Source: Candidatus Pelagisphaera phototrophica
Lineage (GTDB): Bacteria; Verrucomicrobiota; Verrucomicrobiia; Opitutales; Opitutaceae
NCBI RefSeq assembly: GCF_014529625.1
Contig: NZ_CP076039.1
Location: 3,988,501 to 4,052,500, forward strand
Direction: 5' to 3'
Length of the DNA: 64,000 nucleotides
How positions within the stretch are numbered: the first letter of the stretch is position 1; each line of letters begins with the position of its first letter. The notes beneath the pieces are model-generated. The model was not told the DNA's origin and made no database searches. It saw only the letters and a list, made by a program, of their open reading frames with translations. A program made the position numbers and the translations under genes. Positions 10,003 to 17,774 of this stretch are shown here, piece after piece.

Positions 10003-10041
10003 TGGGTAGCGGGCACTCTCTGATCACCCGCTACCCATTTT
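10003..10041 (+). terminator. Rho-independent-like terminator, also a REP-like palindrome
   Basis: A perfect 11-bp stem TGGGTAGCGGG / CCCGCTACCCA (10003-10013 with 10027-10037) has a 13-nt loop and is followed by TTTTGTT. It begins 22 bp after the stop of the dehydrogenase-cytochrome gene. Its sequence closely resembles the palindrome at 37757-37788, so it may be a dispersed element used as a terminator. Confidence 0.75.
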
Positions 10042-10121
10042 GTTCCCTCTCGTTTCGATGACTTGCTAGTTGGGGGGGGAATTCGTCATGGATTGCTAAA
10101 ATAACAACTCATTCTACCCCG

Positions 10122-10409
10122 ATGAAACTTCACTACTCCTTTCTTTCGTTGGCCATTTGGGCTCGTTCCAGCTTTTGAGCTTAGGCAATCTCTATGTATC
10201 GTAAGGAGGAATACGATGTAACGGGTATAAAAAACGAGTCCGTCATTGTTCGAATCAATAATCGTCTGAGAACAATCAAGGCGGAGCGGATTACCATAGT
10301 TGATGATGCCGCCAACCAATACCCTGCTGTGGTTGCAGATATGGACGATCTCCTCGTCTCTCTAAAATCCAAAGGAACTCGCAGTCTCATAGATGAAGCG
10401 GATATCTAA
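10122..10409 (+). pseudogene. Decayed small exported protein (unrecognised)
   Basis: An ATG at 10122 opens a signal-peptide-like start (MKLHYSFLSLAIWARSSF). It is interrupted by TGA at 10176 and TAG at 10182, then continues in the same frame for 73 codons (MYRKEEYDVTGIK... to ...RSLIDEADI) and ends at TAA. Restoring the two stops would give a plausible cleavage site (SSFxAxA). I do not recognise the family. A small protein starting at the ATG at 10194 is the other possibility, but it would then lack the export signal. It lies just after the terminator at 10003-10041. Confidence 0.4.
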
Positions 10410-11126
10410 GTATCCGCAGACTTAAGTGACTGTTTTCTCGTTATAGTTCCCGGGTCTAGCAATGATGTGAGCACTGTTGTTCGCTCTTTACCCGACCAAC
10501 CCGCCAATCAGTCGTCGAAAGTCTCTTTCACCATCAAAACAGGCAAGCTCACCAAGATGGAGCACTATCGTCTTTGTCTTTTTTCCGAAGGAAAGTCGAA
10601 CTGAATGATTCCCTGACCCTTTTAGATAAGCCGGCGTCAGAAAAAACCCACCAACGATTAGAGCGGCAATCTTGAGGGCAATTCTTGGATTCGTGATTTC
10701 ACGTAGAATATTTTCAAAAGACTTTGGATTCAGAATGAAAAGCCGTCCCCACACGCTAAATAAGAGTAGCGGCCTCGAAATGGACAATGAGCCGCGGTTC
10801 CACTCTAGTTGCCAAGAAATAACCGCGATCCCCTTTCATGGACAACCAAAAAGTTGTTCATTTAAGGGTCTTTTGAGTTAGAACAGGATCATTAGCTGTC
10901 CTACTTATCTTTATGCCTATTTTTAACTCGAATGCGTCCATCTATTGTTGTTCAAGCATCTTATTTAGCCCGAATATTCAATATGAACTATTTTTGAATA
11001 ATTTAAGAAGGTAGATTTAGCCCTGTTTCCCTTGCTAAGGCCGAATTAAACCAGTGTTGTTTAATTTCTGAACTACTTCACAATTTATCTAAGATCTAAT
11101 TAATTCTTTCTAAACTGTTCAAGAAA
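10410..11126. other. Gene-poor stretch
   Basis: I see no confident gene here. A 99-codon minus-strand frame (10787 to 10488) has a hydrophobic patch (IALKIAALIVGGFFLTPAYL) but matches nothing I recognise and has no good start context. The part from about 10880 to 11126 is clearly AT-richer than the surroundings and contains repeated short stop codons in all frames. Confidence 0.4.
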
Positions 11127-11407
11127 ATGAGTAAAACACTTAGCACAATCTCAATTGGTACAAGCATTGCTAGCTTTCAGTAAACATCGAGACCTTCCAA
11201 GCGTCCATTAATGCGTTGCAGTCTGTTACCGGCTTACATCCTGTGGTCGACAACGTCCTGTCACCCGTAAGTGGTTAACCGAATCCCCAGGCCGGTGCCG
11301 CAAACCTTTGGAAGGAGGCAAGCCGCCACATGTTTAGCACTAAAACTACCCTTCAGTTCGATAGTATAACGATCCTTGCCAATTTACTCCACCAGCATTT
11401 TTCATGA
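11127..11407 (+). pseudogene. Possible decayed small gene (unrecognised)
   Basis: An ATG at 11127 gives MSKTLSTISIGTSIASFQ and a stop. Shifting one frame at that point continues as NIETFQASINALQSVTGLHP to an in-frame TAA after LSPVSG, and then PNPQAGAANLWKEASRHMF to a TGA at 11405. Composition is protein-like and less AT-rich than the flanks. This could be a disrupted small gene or coincidence. It matches no family I know and its position just upstream of the regulator gene could equally be untranslated leader. Confidence 0.25.
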
Positions 11408-11530
11408 TCGGGATTTAACTCATACCTCTCGACTAGACCCAACATGGGATATGAAACCTTTGCTACTCTCCAAAAACATTCTGTAGACAAAACCACTAAA
11501 ACCTAACGATATTATTTATAGCTAATTGAA

Positions 11531-12472
11531 ATGAATATTCAAACTGAAAATCCTTACTTCGAAATAGGTGCCGTATCCAAAATCACTGGACTATCTCCCA
11601 ATACCCTAAGGACTTGGGAACGTCGAAAATTTATTGAAGCTGGGTTTCGCTCCCCCACAGGACGCCGGCGGTATTCCCAAGAGCAAGTAGAACAACTCGC
11701 CCTGATGAAACGCCTGACGAACATGGGCGACTCGATCAGTTCCATTGCGAAACTCAATCTGTCCGAGCTCAGAAGCCGAGTATTAGAGTACGAAACTCGT
11801 CACACCGAGGCTCGGACCAAACGATCCTCATCTGACAAAACCAAAGTTCTCCCCATCGGGAATATCGCTAAAACTTGGTCCGGCAACCTACCGAGCCAAT
11901 TCCTCATAGCAGAAAAAGACGAAGAGCACCCAGACATTCTTATGGTGGATCTCGACGTCTCCGCAATCGAGTGCCGACGACGAGTCAGCGTTGCCGCTAT
12001 CGAATATCCAGACGTTCCGATGGCCTTAGTATATGACTACGCGCCAAGCGAACTGTTAAGACAGTTTTCCAAGGAAGGCCGGTTTCTCATTCGAATACCC
12101 TGCTCTCCTGAACTGCTGACGCACTACCTCAACGCTGCCCTCGCCAATGCGACGCACCAGGCAGATCCCACCGCTCAATCAGAAATTTCTTTAAACTCAG
12201 CGCCTCGTCTTTTCACAGACAAGCAACTGGCTACCATCGCCGCTTCAAATCCCAACATCAAATGCGAGTGCCCACACCATACCTCTGCCCTCGTCGCCAG
12301 TCTTGCCTCATTTGAAAACTACTGCCGACGTTGCGAGATCGAGTCTCCCACCGACAAGGAGGTCCACGAATACCTGGGAACAGAAATAGGAAAAGCGAGG
12401 GCAATCGTTGAAGATGCTCTCTTATACCTTTGCCAGAAAGACGATCTCATCATTCCTCCCGACACGCCGTGA
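11531..12472 (+). CDS. MerR-type transcriptional regulator with cysteine-rich C-terminus (LitR/CarH-related architecture)
   Basis: The 313-residue protein starts with a MerR winged helix (residues 10-78: FEIGAVSKITGLSPNTLRTWERR ... GRRRYSQEQVEQL). A middle alpha/beta domain (about 105-205) resembles the cobalamin-binding half of LitR/CarH regulators but lacks any DxHxxG cobalamin motif. The tail carries C245-E-C-P-H-H and C265-RR-C268, a cysteine/histidine arrangement suited to a metal or redox site. MerR regulators of this layout commonly sit beside membrane-lipid and light/oxidative-stress genes. Its stop overlaps the next gene's GTG by four bases, so it is probably the first gene of the operon and controls it. 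The inducing signal is not visible. Confidence 0.8.
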   Translation: MNIQTENPYFEIGAVSKITGLSPNTLRTWERRKFIEAGFRSPTGRRRYSQEQVEQLALMKRLTNMGDSISSIAKLNLSELRSRVLEYETRHTEARTKRSSSDKTKVLPIGNIAKTWSGNLPSQFLIAEKDEEHPDILMVDLDVSAIECRRRVSVAAIEYPDVPMALVYDYAPSELLRQFSKEGRFLIRIPCSPELLTHYLNAALANATHQADPTAQSEISLNSAPRLFTDKQLATIAASNPNIKCECPHHTSALVASLASFENYCRRCEIESPTDKEVHEYLGTEIGKARAIVEDALLYLCQKDDLIIPPDTP

Positions 12473-13755
12473 AACAAAGAGTCGCAATCATTGGCACCGG
12501 TATCGCCGGGATGGCTGCCGCCTACTACTTGCGGCGCGAATGCGACGTCACACTCGTGGAAAAGAACAATTATGCGGGGGGTCACACCAATACCGTTTCC
12601 GTTTCGCTCGACGGCGACTCTATTCCCGTCGACACGGGTTTTATGGTATACAACGATACGACCTACCCAAACCTCGTCCAACTACTTAAGGAACTTGGGG
12701 TCAGTTCCTATAACACTTCCATGTCTTTTGGAGTGTGCAATGCGAACCGAGATCTTGAGTACGCGTGCTCCGGATTCTCCACATTTTTCGCTCAGAAGAA
12801 AAATCTCCTGAATCCCGTTCATTGGAAATTGTATCGGGACATCTTGAAGTTTTTCAGGGCGGCCGATGCACTGATCGTAGACGAGCCCTCTCCCGAATTC
12901 TCACTAGGCGATTTCGCGGAGCAATACTCGCTCAGCCATCAGGTAATGAATGATTTCGTGCTGCCAATGGCGGGTGCCATTTGGTCCACGCCTGGAGGGG
13001 AAATTTGTAATTTCCCCGCACTTCCGCTTCTGCGATTCATGAAGAATCACCAGATGCTCGGAGTGGGAATTCAGCTCCAATGGAAAACAGTAAAAGGCGG
13101 AAGCAGTCAGTACAAAGAAAAGCTGCTCGCCTCACTCCCTAACAAAACGCTCCTAAGCCAGAATATCAAAGCCATCGGGCAGGACACCGCATGTGCCTAT
13201 TTCTTCGACGAAGCAGGAAACAAGCAAAGCTACGATTTCATCATCGTCGCCACCCACGCGGACCAGGCCCTACGTCTACTAGAGTGTCCGAGCGAACTGC
13301 AGAACCAATTGCTGTCCGCATTTCGGTATAACAAGAACCATGTGAAGCTGCACTCTGACGCTTCAGTAATGCCGCAATCAAAACAAGCGTGGGCTTCTTG
13401 GAACGTTCTTAATCGAACAAGCCCCCTCGGAGAGACCCTTTCCTCTACGCACTACTGGATGAATAGCCTCCAGAATCTCAATACGAAAGAAAATCTTTTC
13501 GTCAGTGTAGACTACCCCGGCTCAATCAATCCTGAAAAGACTTACTGGCAGACACGGTACGAACATCCTCGATTCGATGCCGCTGCCATCTCAGCTCAGC
13601 CACGACTACCCGAGCTCAACGCTTCCGGCCGAATCCGTTTCTGTGGCAGCTACTTTCGAAACGGGTTTCACGAGGACGCCCTTTGGTCAGCTCTCAATGT
13701 AGTCGACGATCTCAGCAACCGCAAAAAACTTCCTCATGAACTCGTGCCTGTATAA
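12469..13755 (+). CDS. FAD/NAD(P)-binding oxidoreductase (COG2907 type, amine-oxidase fold)
   Basis: The 428-residue flavoprotein has a Rossmann dinucleotide motif at its very start (VAIIGTGIAGMAAAYYL, residues 5-21) followed by VEKNNYAGGHTNTV, the usual FAD-diphosphate region. Near the C-terminus, IRFCGSYFRNGFHEDALWSAL closes the FAD site. I place the start at GTG 12469, overlapping the regulator's stop as GTGA; an upstream ATG at 12430 lies inside the regulator gene and adds no conserved sequence. This family is regularly found beside DUF1365 and cyclopropane-synthase genes. It probably oxidises or desaturates a methylated acyl chain in membrane phospholipid, but the reaction is inferred only from context. 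Confidence 0.85.
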   Translation: MKQRVAIIGTGIAGMAAAYYLRRECDVTLVEKNNYAGGHTNTVSVSLDGDSIPVDTGFMVYNDTTYPNLVQLLKELGVSSYNTSMSFGVCNANRDLEYACSGFSTFFAQKKNLLNPVHWKLYRDILKFFRAADALIVDEPSPEFSLGDFAEQYSLSHQVMNDFVLPMAGAIWSTPGGEICNFPALPLLRFMKNHQMLGVGIQLQWKTVKGGSSQYKEKLLASLPNKTLLSQNIKAIGQDTACAYFFDEAGNKQSYDFIIVATHADQALRLLECPSELQNQLLSAFRYNKNHVKLHSDASVMPQSKQAWASWNVLNRTSPLGETLSSTHYWMNSLQNLNTKENLFVSVDYPGSINPEKTYWQTRYEHPRFDAAAISAQPRLPELNASGRIRFCGSYFRNGFHEDALWSALNVVDDLSNRKKLPHELVPV

Positions 13756-14524
13756 GTCCGAGGTCATGCATCGACGGACCGCTCCAAAGCGGCATTCCTT
13801 CAAGTATAGGCTATTTATGTTCTACTTGGACCTCGATGAGATCGAATCGCTAGATCGAAGCTACAATTTTATAGGGCACAACCGTTTCGCCCCGTACGAA
13901 TTTAGAGATGATGATCACTACAATCCCTCGAAGACGGATCTCAAAACGAGCATTCGGAATTATCTTAGAGAGCAAGGTATCGAAGATCCTGTAGGCAAAA
14001 TCCACTTGCTAACTCACTTGAGAACCTGGGGGCACCTATTCAACCCCGTTTCTTTTTACTTTGTCACCGCCCAAAATGGTTCGCCAATCTGCTCAATCGC
14101 TGAAGTGGGAAATACGTTCAACGAGCAAAAGCTCTTCATTGTGAAGTCGCAAACCGATGGCCGCAGCCATACCGACACGATTAAGAACTTCTACGTTTCC
14201 CCATTCAGCGAACTGGACACACAATTTCATTTCAAGATCGCAACTCCTCGCGAGCATATGCGGATCGCCATTAGCCAATCAAAGAATGGCGAGACCTACT
14301 TTAACAGTGTTCTCACAGGCGGGAAAAGCCCCTTGACGGGCAAAAGCTTGCTTATGAGCGCACTGCAATTTCCACTGCTAACCCTTAAAATTGTAGGAGC
14401 GATCCACTGGCAAGCCCTCCGACTTTACCTGAAGGGAGTCCCGTACTTCCGGAAATCCGAAAATCCGCATCTCCAGACCAGCACTCACCCCTACCTCACA
14501 AAGGAAACCTACGAAGAACACTAG
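13736..14524 (+). CDS. DUF1365 family protein
   Basis: A 262-residue DUF1365 (COG3496) member: it opens with the typical SEVMHRRTAPKRHSFKYRLF block and has THLRTWGHLFNPVSFYF near residue 95, GNTFNEQK near 127 and KNFYVSPF near 155. Its biochemical role is not established in general. It co-occurs with COG2907 flavoproteins and CFA-type methyltransferases, as here. The start overlaps the preceding gene by 20 bp, indicating translational coupling, and only 3 bp separate it from the next gene. A role in modification of membrane lipid acyl chains is inferred from neighbours. Confidence 0.85.
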   Translation: MNSCLYKSEVMHRRTAPKRHSFKYRLFMFYLDLDEIESLDRSYNFIGHNRFAPYEFRDDDHYNPSKTDLKTSIRNYLREQGIEDPVGKIHLLTHLRTWGHLFNPVSFYFVTAQNGSPICSIAEVGNTFNEQKLFIVKSQTDGRSHTDTIKNFYVSPFSELDTQFHFKIATPREHMRIAISQSKNGETYFNSVLTGGKSPLTGKSLLMSALQFPLLTLKIVGAIHWQALRLYLKGVPYFRKSENPHLQTSTHPYLTKETYEEH

Positions 14525-14527
14525 ATC

Positions 14528-15799
14528 ATGAAGTCCTTGTACAAAAAAGTCATCATTAAGAGCCTGAAAAAAGCTCGTCTCGGACAACTCAACCTTTCAC
14601 TGACCGACGGCGACAGCATCGTTTGCGGACAGCCCGACGGAAAAAAGATCCAAAATCTCTATGTTCATAGCGACGCATTTTTTAACGAATTGGCCCACAA
14701 GGGAGGAATAGGTTTGGGAGAGGCTTACCAAGAGAGGTATTGGAGTTCCGATGATCTTACAGGCACCTTGGAGTGGCTTCTCATCAACAGCAAGTACATT
14801 GCTCCGAGCACCAGCCCCTACTTCGCCTCCTTAATTCGAAAGGTGAATTCCATCGCGACCGGATTGCTTCACCACAGAAATCGTAACAACGTCGAGGGCA
14901 GTCGCAATAATATCCACGCCCACTACGACCTTGGCAACCGCTTCTACCAGACTTTTCTCGACCCGAGTCTCACCTATTCTTCAGGTTACTTCGAGAGTTC
15001 CGAGACCCAATTGGAGGAAGCCCAAGCAGAGAAGTACGATCGACTATGCCGCAAGCTAGGGATCGATTCCACGAGCCATATCCTTGAAATTGGCTGCGGC
15101 TGGGGTGGCTTCGCCATTTACGCGGCTAAACACTACGACTGCTGTATCACGGGTACCACCATCTCCAAAGAGCAGTTCGACCGAGCTACTCAAAGGGTGA
15201 AAGACGAAGGACTGGAGCATCGTATCGACATAACGATGACAGACTACCGAAAGCTCCAGGGAACCTACGATCGTATTGTTTCTATCGAGATGCTGGAAGC
15301 GGTTGGTCAGGAATTTCTGGGCGAATATTTCAAACAGATCGAGGCCCTGCTAGAACCCAATGGTCTCGCCGGAATTCAAGTTATCACCTGTCCCAACCCT
15401 CTTTACGAGGCATACAAGGACCGAGTAGACTGGATTCAAAAGCATATTTTCCCGGGTTCCCATCTCCCTTCAACTCATGCGCTGTTAGAAAATGCCGAAA
15501 AAAGCGGGCAACTAGATTTGTACCACATGGAAAGCTTTGGGCTCCATTACGCTCGCACATTGAGAGAGTGGCGTAACCGTTTTCTCGATCAATGGGATGA
15601 AATCGAGAAAATGGGATTTGATGATTTTTTCAAACGGAAATGGGAATACTACCTTGCCTACTGCGAAGCGGGCTTTCTCCAACGGCATGTCAATGTATGC
15701 CAGCTGGTCTTTGGACGGGCAGATGAAACCGCCTATCAGTTCGAGCAGAAGCAAAATACCTCCCGCTTAGAGCGCCCTGAATTAACCCAAGCCATTTAG
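14528..15799 (+). CDS. cfa: Cyclopropane-fatty-acyl-phospholipid synthase family methyltransferase
   Basis: The 423-residue SAM-dependent enzyme acts on unsaturated acyl chains of membrane phospholipids, adding a methylene or methyl carbon. It shows the family hallmark NIHAHYDLGNRFY (residues 128-140), SLTYSSGYF (147-155), the SAM motif ILEIGCGWGGFAIYAA (185-200) and SIEMLEAVG. The C-terminus FLQRHVNVCQLVFG is also typical. Length fits CFA synthases. It lies third in a row after the flavoprotein and DUF1365 genes, and only 6 bp before a second, more divergent relative. Whether it makes a cyclopropane ring or a methylated alkene (as in furan fatty acid synthesis) cannot be told from sequence. 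Confidence 0.9.
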   Translation: MKSLYKKVIIKSLKKARLGQLNLSLTDGDSIVCGQPDGKKIQNLYVHSDAFFNELAHKGGIGLGEAYQERYWSSDDLTGTLEWLLINSKYIAPSTSPYFASLIRKVNSIATGLLHHRNRNNVEGSRNNIHAHYDLGNRFYQTFLDPSLTYSSGYFESSETQLEEAQAEKYDRLCRKLGIDSTSHILEIGCGWGGFAIYAAKHYDCCITGTTISKEQFDRATQRVKDEGLEHRIDITMTDYRKLQGTYDRIVSIEMLEAVGQEFLGEYFKQIEALLEPNGLAGIQVITCPNPLYEAYKDRVDWIQKHIFPGSHLPSTHALLENAEKSGQLDLYHMESFGLHYARTLREWRNRFLDQWDEIEKMGFDDFFKRKWEYYLAYCEAGFLQRHVNVCQLVFGRADETAYQFEQKQNTSRLERPELTQAI

Positions 15800-15805
15800 T
15801 ACATT

Positions 15806-16825
15806 ATGAACGCAATAACATTCGCTGAAAATGGACACCTTCCCTACTGGCTCCTTCGATTTGGCATCCGCCAGCGCGTAGGCAAAAAGCTGTCCATCGA
15901 AACTTCCAAAACAACTGAAGAGCGCCACGCCTTCCTGGAGCGGCTAAGAGAGAGCCCCATTGCCCAGGATACCGAGAAGGCGAACGAGCAGCACTACGAA
16001 GTGCCGGCCGCTTTCTACAAACTTGTTCTCGGTCCCAATTTGAAATACAGCTGCTCGTACTGGCCCCGCGACTGCGAATCCTTGGCAGCGGCTGAGGAGG
16101 CCGCTTTGAAGCAGATCGAAGACCGCGCCCAACTGACGGACCACCAGAAAGTCCTCGACCTCGGTTGCGGCTGGGGATCGTTTTCCCTTTGGGCCGCGCC
16201 TCGATACCCGAACTCCAACTTTCTCGCCGTCTCAAATTCACACAGCCAAGCGACGCACATTCGGGAACAAGCAACATCGAGAGGGATCGACAACCTCAAA
16301 GTGTTTACCTGCGATGTGAACGAGTTCAGCCCCGACATGGTTTTTGATCGAATCGTCTCCGTCGAGATGCTGGAACACGCTCGCAACTACGAAAAGCTTT
16401 TCCAACGGATCAGCTCCTGGATGCAAGACGATGCCAAAATGTTTATACATGTGTTCTCGCATCGGCGATACGCGTACGACTACGACTCCAACAACCCTAA
16501 AGAGTGGATGGCACGCCAGTTCTTTACCGGTGGCATTATGCCTTCGCACGACTTGCTCCCTAGTTTCGATCAGCACTTGAAGCAGGATGCTTCATGGCTG
16601 TTAGATGGGACCAACTATCAGAAGACAGCGGAAGCCTGGCTTGACAACATGAACCAGAATGAGGCCGAGGTAAAAAGCGTCTTCGACGCCGTTTACGGTC
16701 CGAAGGAGAGCAAACAATGGATGTGGCGATGGCGTTTATTTTTCTTGGCTTGCTCTGAGCTCTTCGGCTACAAGGATGGTTCCGAATGGGGCGTGTCTCA
16801 CTACGTCTTGAGTAAGCGAATTTAG
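15806..16825 (+). CDS. CFA-like SAM-dependent methyltransferase
   Basis: The 339-residue protein is a second CFA-related methyltransferase, of the group resembling plant coclaurine N-methyltransferase-like proteins. Visible motifs are ANEQHYEVPAAFY (59-71, replacing AHYDLGN), KYSCSYWP (80-87), the SAM motif VLDLGCGWGSFSLWAA (116-131) and VSVEMLEHARN. The C-terminal part WRWRLFFLACSELFGY is shared with that group. It is only distantly similar to the gene just upstream, so it probably does a different methylation rather than being a recent duplicate. Acceptor unknown; membrane acyl chains are the likely target from context. Confidence 0.82.
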   Translation: MNAITFAENGHLPYWLLRFGIRQRVGKKLSIETSKTTEERHAFLERLRESPIAQDTEKANEQHYEVPAAFYKLVLGPNLKYSCSYWPRDCESLAAAEEAALKQIEDRAQLTDHQKVLDLGCGWGSFSLWAAPRYPNSNFLAVSNSHSQATHIREQATSRGIDNLKVFTCDVNEFSPDMVFDRIVSVEMLEHARNYEKLFQRISSWMQDDAKMFIHVFSHRRYAYDYDSNNPKEWMARQFFTGGIMPSHDLLPSFDQHLKQDASWLLDGTNYQKTAEAWLDNMNQNEAEVKSVFDAVYGPKESKQWMWRWRLFFLACSELFGYKDGSEWGVSHYVLSKRI

Positions 16826-16858
16826 GTTAACGGATATTTTGCGAACAAAGGAACTGGC

Positions 16859-17584
16859 ATGCTGATCATTATCGGTTTTTTCGTGGCTCACTGGTACGCG
16901 AGCGTTTTCGCTCAGAGTTTCTTCCTGCATCGCTACATGGCGCACAGGATGTTTCTGATGAATCCGTTTTGGGAACGGTTTTTTTACCTGTTCACTTTCA
17001 TCACACAGGGATCCTCATTTCTCCATCCGAAATCCTATGCTCAACTCCATCTAGAACACCACAAGCACAGCGACACCGAGCACGACCCTCATTCGCCTCA
17101 CTTTTTGAAGGATGTGATTTCGATGATGATCAACACCGCTCGCATCTACCTTGAGTTCAAAAACGGTAAACGAGCATCCAGCTCTCCCTATATTCAAGGG
17201 CTACCCACTTGGGATCGGATCGACCGGATCGGCAACAGCCACTGGGTTCGGCTAGTCTTTTGTGGAGCATACATCGCTCTCTACCTGTGGGTTAGCCCTC
17301 CGCTTTGGATGTACGCCTTGCTACCCGTCCATTTCCTTATGGGCCCCATACATGGAGCTTTTGTGAACTGGTGTGGACACAAGTATGGATACCGGAACTA
17401 CGACACGAGTGACCAATCTCGTAACACGTTTATTTGGGATGTCTTTTTTGTGGGCGAGACCTTTCAAAACAACCACCATAAGTATCCCAACCGACTCAAC
17501 TTTGCCACTCGCTGGTATGAGCTCGACTTGGGCTATCCCGTCATTTGGTTGCTCAGCAAATTGGGAATCGTAGTCCCACGTTGA
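16859..17584 (+). CDS. Membrane acyl-CoA/acyl-lipid desaturase
   Basis: A 241-residue integral membrane desaturase with the histidine boxes of the stearoyl-CoA type: H24RYMAH29, H64LEHH68 and Q203NNHH207, plus H165 and H174 in GPIHGAFVNWCGHKYG. Several membrane segments are visible (about 1-20, 38-55, 130-150, 152-168). It is shorter than typical delta-9 desaturases, with a minimal N-terminus, as in the bacterial forms linked with CFA/DUF1365 clusters. It uses di-iron, oxygen and an electron donor to insert a double bond, and would supply or further modify the alkene substrate of the two methyltransferases upstream. It follows the CFA-like gene by 33 bp. Confidence 0.88.
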   Translation: MLIIIGFFVAHWYASVFAQSFFLHRYMAHRMFLMNPFWERFFYLFTFITQGSSFLHPKSYAQLHLEHHKHSDTEHDPHSPHFLKDVISMMINTARIYLEFKNGKRASSSPYIQGLPTWDRIDRIGNSHWVRLVFCGAYIALYLWVSPPLWMYALLPVHFLMGPIHGAFVNWCGHKYGYRNYDTSDQSRNTFIWDVFFVGETFQNNHHKYPNRLNFATRWYELDLGYPVIWLLSKLGIVVPR

Positions 17585-17760
17585 AGAACTGAACGCCGCT
17601 TACCGCGATGTCCGGCGCGGTGGCCGATACACACTTCGCTACGATCCCGGCAAGGGTACATCCCTTCTATTAAACGGCGACGTCCTCCAAGAAGTTCCAA
17701 GTGAAGATTTTCACCGCATCTACTCTTCGATCTTGCTTGGTCCAGAATCACCTTTTCGAC
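17583..17760 (+). pseudogene. C-terminal remnant of a chalcone-isomerase-like protein
   Basis: Immediately after the desaturase stop a different frame reads AYRDVRRGGRYTLRYDPGKG, then TSLLLNGDVLQEVPSEDFHR and IYSSILLGPESPFR. This is the conserved C-terminal block of bacterial chalcone-isomerase-like proteins. The frame has a TAG just upstream (17571-17573) and no N-terminal half, and it runs into the 3' end of the convergent sulfatase. Such genes are often found at the end of CFA/desaturase clusters, so this is probably the last operon gene, deleted down to about 60 codons. Confidence 0.6.
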
Positions 17761-17774
17761 TTGAGACCTCAGTC

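Noticed and set aside
10488..10787. 99-codon minus-strand frame with a hydrophobic segment
   Set aside because: No recognised family, no start context, and it lies in a region with other decayed frames.
11220..11345. Riboswitch-like sequence (GAATCC...GCCGCAAACC...GCCGCCA) upstream of the MerR regulator, resembling a cobalamin riboswitch core
   Set aside because: Only scattered short matches; the conserved spacing, the GCCACTG-type block and a clear set of stems could not be built, and the area reads equally well as a decayed frame.
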